In this document: piece after piece, positions 57,961-64,000 of the stretch
Layout: every line of letters starts with the position of its first letter
How positions within the stretch are numbered: the stretch's first letter is position 1
NCBI RefSeq assembly: GCF_040954835.1
Contig: NC_090696.1
Span: 52,668,222-52,732,221, forward strand
DNA: 64,000 nt
Direction of reading: 5' to 3'
Source of the DNA: Lepisosteus oculatus
Taxonomy: Eukaryota; Chordata; Actinopteri; Semionotiformes; Lepisosteidae
Notes under the pieces: model-generated
The model's database searches: none
What the model was told of the DNA's origin: nothing
The model's input: the letters and a program-made list of their open reading frames with translations, nothing else
Made by a program: the position numbers and the translations under genes

Positions 57961-59112
57961 GAATATCATTATGATGCCCAGAAAAGAAATGCAACTGTTA
58001 CCTTTTTGGGTTGCCTCAGAGTCATGGATGGGTACTTGAAATAAAATTTGGAAATAAAATAGCAGTAACTTGGTCTGTGAGCCAGACTTGCAGGAAAGGA
58101 GAGGTGAAATTAAGAGATTTAGAGGAGTTTTACTGGATTACTTAGCAGAGGGGCAGTGATGAGTGTGCTGCACGTTAAATGAAATGTATTAACTGCATAT
58201 CTATTCAGGTCACATAACATAGTAGAGGTTTGTATTGGTTTTTTTTGTTTTCAAGCTGAACTAGATATTAATTGTAAAATCCACATTTTCATGTTCGTTT
58301 TTCAATCCAGCTCTAGTAACAAATGTGGTTGTTAAAATCATAAATGTCAAAAGTCACTCAAGAACTTTTTTAAACGAATATTTGCAGTAATTGTATCAGT
58401 AATATGACAATATGTTTGATATAAAAGGTTGTGTTATAGGCAAAGACGTAACCAGCAATACCTAATTAGATATTTACATTAAATGGGTATTACCTTGATA
58501 AAAAGAACATAAAAAAGATGCTTCCCTGAAAAATGTTGGGTTAATCTGGTTGAAATGGCAGGTACAAGGTCAAAAAGTAAGTGGAAACATATACCTGTTC
58601 ACAGCTGGAGAAGTGCTTGGGATATTAAGTCATTACAGCAAATAACATTAAGTTTTACACATGCATATACTGTACATTTTTGTTAAGCGTATCCTATTTT
58701 TTGTCACGTTTAATCTCTTTCAGTTTATTGAATTACCTTCCAAGTTAATTGCTGTATGTGTTCACTGACATACTTATTAGGATGTCTGAAGTTTTGCCAG
58801 ATTACTGTTGACTTTTAGATTAATAGCTTTTACAATATTAGACCATAAAAAGCAAGTAAAATGTTGTTATACATTTATGTATAACATTTATGTCAATATA
58901 TATATATTAATGTTAAGAATCAGTAAATACAGAATAAATTTGTTAAACTATGCCTACCAGTATAAAGGTGTAATGTAATATTTATGCTTATTTTCATAAT
59001 TAGCAGTCAATATGGTAATATATATTTTTTTAAAATCATAAAAGATCTTGACTTTAGGTTTTAAATCAGAAATATTTATTGGATTGTAAATATTTTTTAT
59101 GTTTTTTTTCAG

Positions 59113-59141
59113 CAAAAAATATTGTACTTGCAGGAGTAAAG
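59113..59141 (+). CDS. UBA6: UBA6 exon 4
   Basis: A 29-bp exon encoding (A)KNIVLAGVK between a TTTTTTTTCAG acceptor and a GTATGTAA donor. It follows the GMGGLG loop as in other UBA6 proteins (AKNLVLAG), and joins exon 3 in phase 1 and exon 5 in phase 0. Confidence 0.9.
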
Positions 59142-60246
59142 GTATGTAATTTGCATTGCATTCAAACATGACTCGATATCTATTTGAGTATATTTCATGT
59201 AATATATGGTTTTAAAGTGTACTGCAGTTCATTTAATAGTTCTCTGTGTACCCTATCATGTTTTATATTTTTAGTGAGTAGTCTTTGTGTACAATCAGTT
59301 TTGCTATAATGTGCAAATTGCGTACTTGGAGAATTGTTTCAGAAATTGCAGATTCTATGAACCATTTAGTCAATGCATTTTAATAGGATATGGGGTAAGT
59401 AGTATGAAGATACCACCTTGAAGATATAAATAGCTGTTTATTGAGATGCAGCGTTGGGTGGCCGACAATAGGTTCTAGGCACGTTAGGCAGCCCCCAGCA
59501 CAGGCAGAGATACACCCCACACACACAAGATTTCACATGAAAGATAACAGCCCACGTTTGGGGAAAATAGAGCTCTTCCTGCAAGACTGCAGGAAAAATA
59601 CTTCGCTATAACACTGCCCTTCAGCCTGAGCTGGAGAGGAAACTAATAACTGCAGCCTGGCCCTCAAGCTGGTGCTGGGGAAAAATAATAATTATGTTAA
59701 AGAATATGTACAGGAAGTGGTAGGTAATGGACATGAAACCATGTACAGTATAAAGATCGCAGAAACCTGAACAACACTAAACCTAATGTAAACGTTTTAA
59801 TGGAAGTGAAATAAGTTGTCATTTCCAAGCAACAGTCAAAGCAGTAGTTTTACTTTAGGTAAACGTTTTTTTTTTTTACTGTATTCCCATTTTTTACCCA
59901 GACTGATGATAACCTAATCAATTTCACATTCTGTTATATAACTAAACCCTCAGTCATGTTCTAGGAATGAAGACTTTCTTGTAGAAATGATTGTACAGGT
60001 ATTTCATAAGGTATTTTAAAGGCTTTCAGGTATTATGAGAACTACAGAATATTTTTTTTGATTTTGTTGTTGAGAATTAAGACACTTGGCTTTAGAGTAC
60101 TTTGTCTTGTCTAATATTGCATGTGTTGTTTGCTTATTTCATTAAGACTTCATTTTAAAATAACAGCCAGTTCTCCACTTTTAAAAAGATATTGGTTTAA
60201 AACCAAATGCTGATGTGGCAATCTTTGTGATCCTACTTAATTATAG
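59142..60246 (+). other. UBA6 intron 4
   Basis: GT-AG intron of 1.1 kb. 59,400-59,700 is GC-richer, with CACACACA and CAAGCTGGTGCTGGGG strings, and may be an LTR or other insertion, but no termini were recognised. Confidence 0.7.
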
Positions 60247-60341
60247 GCATTGACTGTCCATGATGCAAAGAAGTGTGAGATTTGGGATCTTGGTACCAAT
60301 TTCTTCATTCATGAAGAGGATGTTCTGAGCAATAAGGCAAG
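60247..60341 (+). CDS. UBA6: UBA6 exon 5 (last in window)
   Basis: Encodes ALTVHDAKKCEIWDLGTNFF, then IHEEDVLSNKA and two bases of an Arg codon. The LTxHD...WDLGTNFF block is conserved across UBA6 and other E1 enzymes. The total coding through this exon is 311 bp, 103 codons plus two bases of a protein of about 1,050. Donor GTGAGGAT. The next exon was not found before 64,000, so intron 5 exceeds 3.6 kb. Confidence 0.93.
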
Positions 60342-60529
60342 GTGAGGATTGGCACTGTGGGCTTTGAGTGTGTTAGAGACACTCCTGGGCTACCTTTTCC
60401 TAGTTCCAAATCTAAGTCTGAAGTATTTTTTTTAAGAACTAAAAATCTTGCAGTAATTATGCCTAGATATGTAGATATTTTATCAGGATTTTAAATACAA
60501 TTATTTTCAGCACCTGGGGTAGACTTTAC

Positions 60530-61195
60530 ATACAGATGCAGCCATTCAAAGTGAGCGGTACAGACACGTACCGGAGGTAATTGGCTACGGCATCGCGCAT
60601 TGTGACGCAAGATGACGCGGGGTACCGCGGTACGTGATTGGTTGACCGACAGGGGCACTCGTCCGTTGGTCTGTCGTAGAAAGACAGTACAGTAAACGTA
60701 TTTACTGTGCCCGTTGTAGATACTGTAATACTGTAACGTGTGTGAAGGCCATAAACGATATTCATTTTGGAACATAAACATACAGTATATGGCTGGTCTT
60801 GGTACTTTAAAGTAAAAAATACACACCAGTATTCCATTTCTCCCTAAACATTTTAAGCATCGAAGTCTTTAACTAAAGAGATACCGGAGTCAACAAGCAT
60901 ACTTTTAGAATTTGATTAATAGGGAATATAATATGGAATCGTGTATCTAAAGAATTTAATAATGATATGATTATATTTGTGTACTGCGACAGGGCTGTGT
61001 AGGGCTGTTTCGCCTCCCTCTTCATGCGACTTCCCTTGTAGCCTACTGGTCTACGTGCCCGACTACCAACTCGCGGGTTGTGTGTTCAAATCCAGCTGGT
61101 GCTGGACTTTTCTTTTAACAAACATTTCTTCGAAAAAATAGAATAGCGATATTATGGACAATCAATTGACTTTTATATTTCAGAATATCACAACA
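60530..61195 (+). repeat. R1 composite repeat with tRNA-like module
   Basis: Plus-strand copy of 935-1,612. It begins with ACATACAGATGCAGCCATTC, passes a CpG-rich stretch with GGGGTACCGCGGTACGTGAT (containing the palindrome GTACCGCGGTAC) and AAAATACACACCAGTATTCC, and has a tRNA-like module at 61,035-61,105: A-box-like TAGCCTACTGGTCTACG and B-box-like TGTTCAAATCC. The AT-rich tail includes ATTTCAGAATATCACAACA. It lies in UBA6 intron 5. Confidence 0.65.
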
Positions 61196-61349
61196 TGATC
61201 GATTCTAAGTCATTTTTGATAACAATGAATAGTCACCTTCTTCCCTTCTGACAACGGTCCCTGCTTCTGCTTCCTGCTTCTATTGTATGTGTGTGTGTAA
61301 TAGAGTAAATTTTTATAGAGAAATGGAGGCTGGACAGTATGCGTTACAA

Positions 61350-62575
61350 TATAAACATTTATATTTATTTAAATCGCAAACGCGTGTTTAATTATATGTG
61401 TTTTTTAATCATAATCAGGCTAATGCAACATAAATAGATACAGTATCTTTGTCTTCTAAGTATCTTAATAAACTTTCAGCATAGCTTTCTACCCGTTTAG
61501 ATTTACATTTCTTGGGATTTTGGGATCAAACGTGGAAGGATTAGATTGTAATCGTTTTTATTTTTCAAATACGTTTTAGAAAAGTGTAATCTATACCTGT
61601 CCAGACTGTACGCCTTCCTAAACCCCGCCTTTCATTCCTGTCCTGCTCTTCCCCGCGCACCCCAGCCGGGCGCTCTTCGGCCTCTGCCCGGGACGAATGT
61701 ATATTTTGATATTTACACCTGGCGCGGAACCAAGGGAGTGTCTGCATTTATAACTTAGTTTTTCAAATTAGTCAAGCAATATGAAGCATCTCCTTTTACT
61801 TTTAAGTCCCTTAAATACATTGAGCACAGCTTTCTCACCACTTAAGATTGCTTTTTGATACCATCCTTACACAACGCAGAAACTTTCCGATGACATACAG
61901 TACAAGTGGAAAGATTACAGATTTTAATCGTCTTTAATTTTGTTACATTATACGTTTTAGGAACGTTTCATCTAAACAAACACCACAAAACTATTCTCGG
62001 TTGTATTTCTGAATGTTATGTTGCACCTACAGTAGTTCGCTGCTTTAAATACATCGAATTAAGAAAGTTATGTGTAGCACTTTAGATCTTTTTTTCTGAA
62101 CCAGGGAAAATCTGATCATGTTTCTCTATAACAATAATAAAAAACTTTATTTTACATATCACCTTTAAAAGTGGTAGTACCTTTTTTAGTACTATATTTT
62201 TGTATTATATTCCCAATTAAGCAAACTCTAAGAGTATGTATCGGTAAAAAAAAGTGTAAAAAATACACACCAGTATTCCATTTCTCCCTAAACATTTTAA
62301 GCATCGAAGTCTTTAACTAAAGAGATACCGTAGTCTTTTTTTAACAAACATTTCTTTGAAAAAATGAGACATTTCCCTTGGTCAGAGATATAAATATATA
62401 AATAAATTAAATTTAACTAACGTGAAATAGCGTGTGAAAAAGTGGTAGTTTTAAGCTTTTCTGCTAATATAATATGGAATCGCGTATCTGAAGAATTTAA
62501 TAACGATATGATTATATTTGTGTACTGCGACAGGGCTGTGTAGAGCTGTTTCGCCTCTCTCTTCATGCGACTGTA
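61350..62575 (+). repeat. R2 repeat copies and a third, partial R1 copy
   Basis: 61,370-61,535 and 61,780-62,020 match 60-490 near the left edge. 62,255-62,345 matches 60,813-60,900, and 62,470-62,575 matches 60,925-61,045 (GTACTGCGACAGGGCTGTGT and GTTTCGCCTC), but here the tRNA-like module is missing. The mixture shows repeated local duplication of these families. Confidence 0.6.
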
Positions 62576-62722
62576 CCAGGAAGAGGATTTCTTTCTATTC
62601 GAAACGTATTTTTAAAGTTTAAGAAGTAAAAACCTTACAGCATACATAGAATTCTAAACTGATCAGGATCGTTATCTTTGTCTTATGCATAATAATGTTC
62701 ACCGCACTGTCCAGCAAATTAA

Positions 62723-63576
62723 TAATAAACTTTATTTTATATAGCGTTTTAAACGAATAAGTAATTAGATTGCTCATAAACCTAATCACTTGCTTTTTCT
62801 TTTTATTTAGGCTCAGATTTCAACTATAGATCGTATTATTAATAACCATAATAACAACCAACCAACAAAAACAACCATATAAACATAATACCAACCAAAA
62901 ACATAGATAACGACCACAATACAAAATCAAATATATCAAACCATTAGACTCTCGCAAATTCCAATTATCATAATCACGCCCCTTATGCAAAACCAAACCG
63001 TCCTCCCATCCCAGTTTATCCCCTTTATCATAAACAAAATCCACCTAAATTTTCAACATAACGCATAACACAAAATCAATACCTCAACACTCCATACTCA
63101 ACAACGATAATTCACAAACAGCCAGAACATGTAACTCCACATTCCCAAACAGACCTCATTTCCATAGCCCCGCCCCTTATGCAAAACCAACACCCCTCCC
63201 CTGTTCTCTCTCTCCCCTGGTCAAGTCATGTATTTTAAAAATCTTAAGATCCTCAATGAAATCGCTTTAACATGCGAATGCGTTGGTGTAACAGTCCGGG
63301 AGTGGCAACCTTCCAATGTCAACTCGATTGGAAGACAATGAACGTATTTTAGCCCTAAATGAATTAATAGCAACCAATAACATGGTTTACATAAAATACA
63401 TTATTCCACGAAAGTTTATAATAATACGATCTATAGTTGAAATCTGAGCCTTAATATAAAGGGAAAGCATTTTCAGAGAGCAATCACGCTGTGTTTATGT
63501 AGAAAAAGCGATTAGGTTTATGAGCAATCTAATTACCTATTCGCTTAAAACGGTATATAAAATAAAGTTTATTTAG
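62723..63576. mobile_element. Foldback/MITE-like element with long inverted termini
   Basis: The left arm (62,723-62,845) and right arm (63,413-63,576) are inverted repeats: AATAAACTTTATTTTATA, AATTAGATTGCTCATAAACC and GGCTCAGATTTCAACTATAG followed by ATCGTATTATTA appear on the left and, reverse complemented, on the right. The right arm has about 40 extra bases. The 570-bp core has no transposase; its left half is almost free of G on the plus strand. A 20-bp string, CGCCCCTTATGCAAAACCAA, occurs twice in the core (62,977 and 63,173). A nonautonomous DNA transposon is likely; the superfamily is unknown. Confidence 0.7.
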
Positions 63577-64000
63577 AGATGAATGATAAGTGTCGCAGTT
63601 TAAATAATTTTAGTAGGAGGGCTTGGACAGATTCCAAGTGCATTTTTGCAATTTACGTTGCATGTGCTGTTGTAATACAGTTTAGAATACAGTAAGTCTA
63701 AACTGTATCAGCTTTATTTATGGGTTGCAATTTAGAAAAAGTCAAAAACCTTACTCAAAATGCAATTTAGAGCTTTCTGGCAAGAGGAGACACCCAAATT
63801 ATAATGTAACATGCCACTGTTTGTGCATGAACAAAGTTATACTGCAATTTTCCTTAGATACGCGATTAAAAATAAATACATTTTTTGAATCCCCGGCGGA
63901 ACACACTCCATAAGAATCAGCGCTTTTATACAGTATATCGCCTTTAAACACATATATTTAAACACGCGTTTACGATTTAAATCAAAACGCGATTTGAATC
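63577..64000. other. AT-rich sequence at the right edge
   Basis: No exon of UBA6 recognised. The last 60 bases (CACGCGTTTACGATTTAAAT and related) resemble the inverse of R2 strings at 285-300 and 61,375-61,390. Confidence 0.4.

Larger units (their letters stand above)
54513..59112 (+). other. UBA6 intron 3
   Basis: A 4.6-kb intron. It contains a Tc1-like terminal fragment at 56,088 and a V-SINE at 57,608-57,960; the rest is AT-rich with no gene. Confidence 0.8.

Noticed and set aside
61035..61105. tRNA gene
   Set aside because: A- and B-box-like strings are present but the cloverleaf stems do not pair well and the module is part of a dispersed repeat.

Overview
The window looks like vertebrate nuclear DNA from a ray-finned fish, possibly a non-teleost lineage; the species cannot be fixed from sequence alone. 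The basis is intron-split orthologues of vertebrate genes, V-SINE and 5S-rRNA-derived SINE3-type elements, fish-type L2/CR1, RTE and Penelope retroelements, Ty3-type solo LTRs and a Tc1 fragment. There are no bacterial-style operons. Most open reading frames are chance ORFs or decayed transposon frames.

Only two cellular genes are clearly supported, arranged head to head. On the minus strand at about 40.2-38.5 kb are the first two coding exons of SMIM19, a small single-pass membrane protein. On the plus strand from 51.4 kb are the first five coding exons of UBA6, the E1 enzyme for ubiquitin and FAT10, giving about the first 103 codons; the gene runs off the right edge. The 11 kb between them holds three degenerate copies of one module: a promoter/first-exon-like head followed by a tandem array of units of about 190 bp. 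One copy lies just upstream of SMIM19, one overlaps the UBA6 start codon, and one lies between. In both genes the order is array, head, gene. This is the most unusual architecture in the window.

Layout: 0-5.3 kb, R1-type repeats, a 118-bp tandem array split by a 1.4-kb solo LTR, then an orphan coding-like remnant. 5.4-14.6 kb, dispersed repeats, two Ty3-type solo LTRs with 5-bp duplications, nested L2-like LINEs and further LINE and SINE pieces. 16-18.5 kb, SINE, L2 tail and a 60-bp tandem repeat. 18.6-28.6 kb, a large degenerate satellite with an orientation flip near 20.3 kb, invaded by an L2 tail, a SINE3 carrying a second 1.3-kb LTR, a near-intact internally deleted RTE LINE with a 20-bp target duplication, an ERV-like LTR and a Penelope element. 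28.6-34 kb, Tc1, LINE fragments and a 761-bp MITE. 34-40 kb, AT-rich sequence with degenerate repeats and SMIM19. 40-51 kb, the array modules, another solo LTR, a Ty3 integrase fragment, V-SINE and SINE3. 51-64 kb, UBA6 introns, ending in R1 copies and an 850-bp foldback element with a G-depleted core.

Target-site duplications were read by eye from the two flanks. Family names rest on recalled protein and consensus features, not on a database search.
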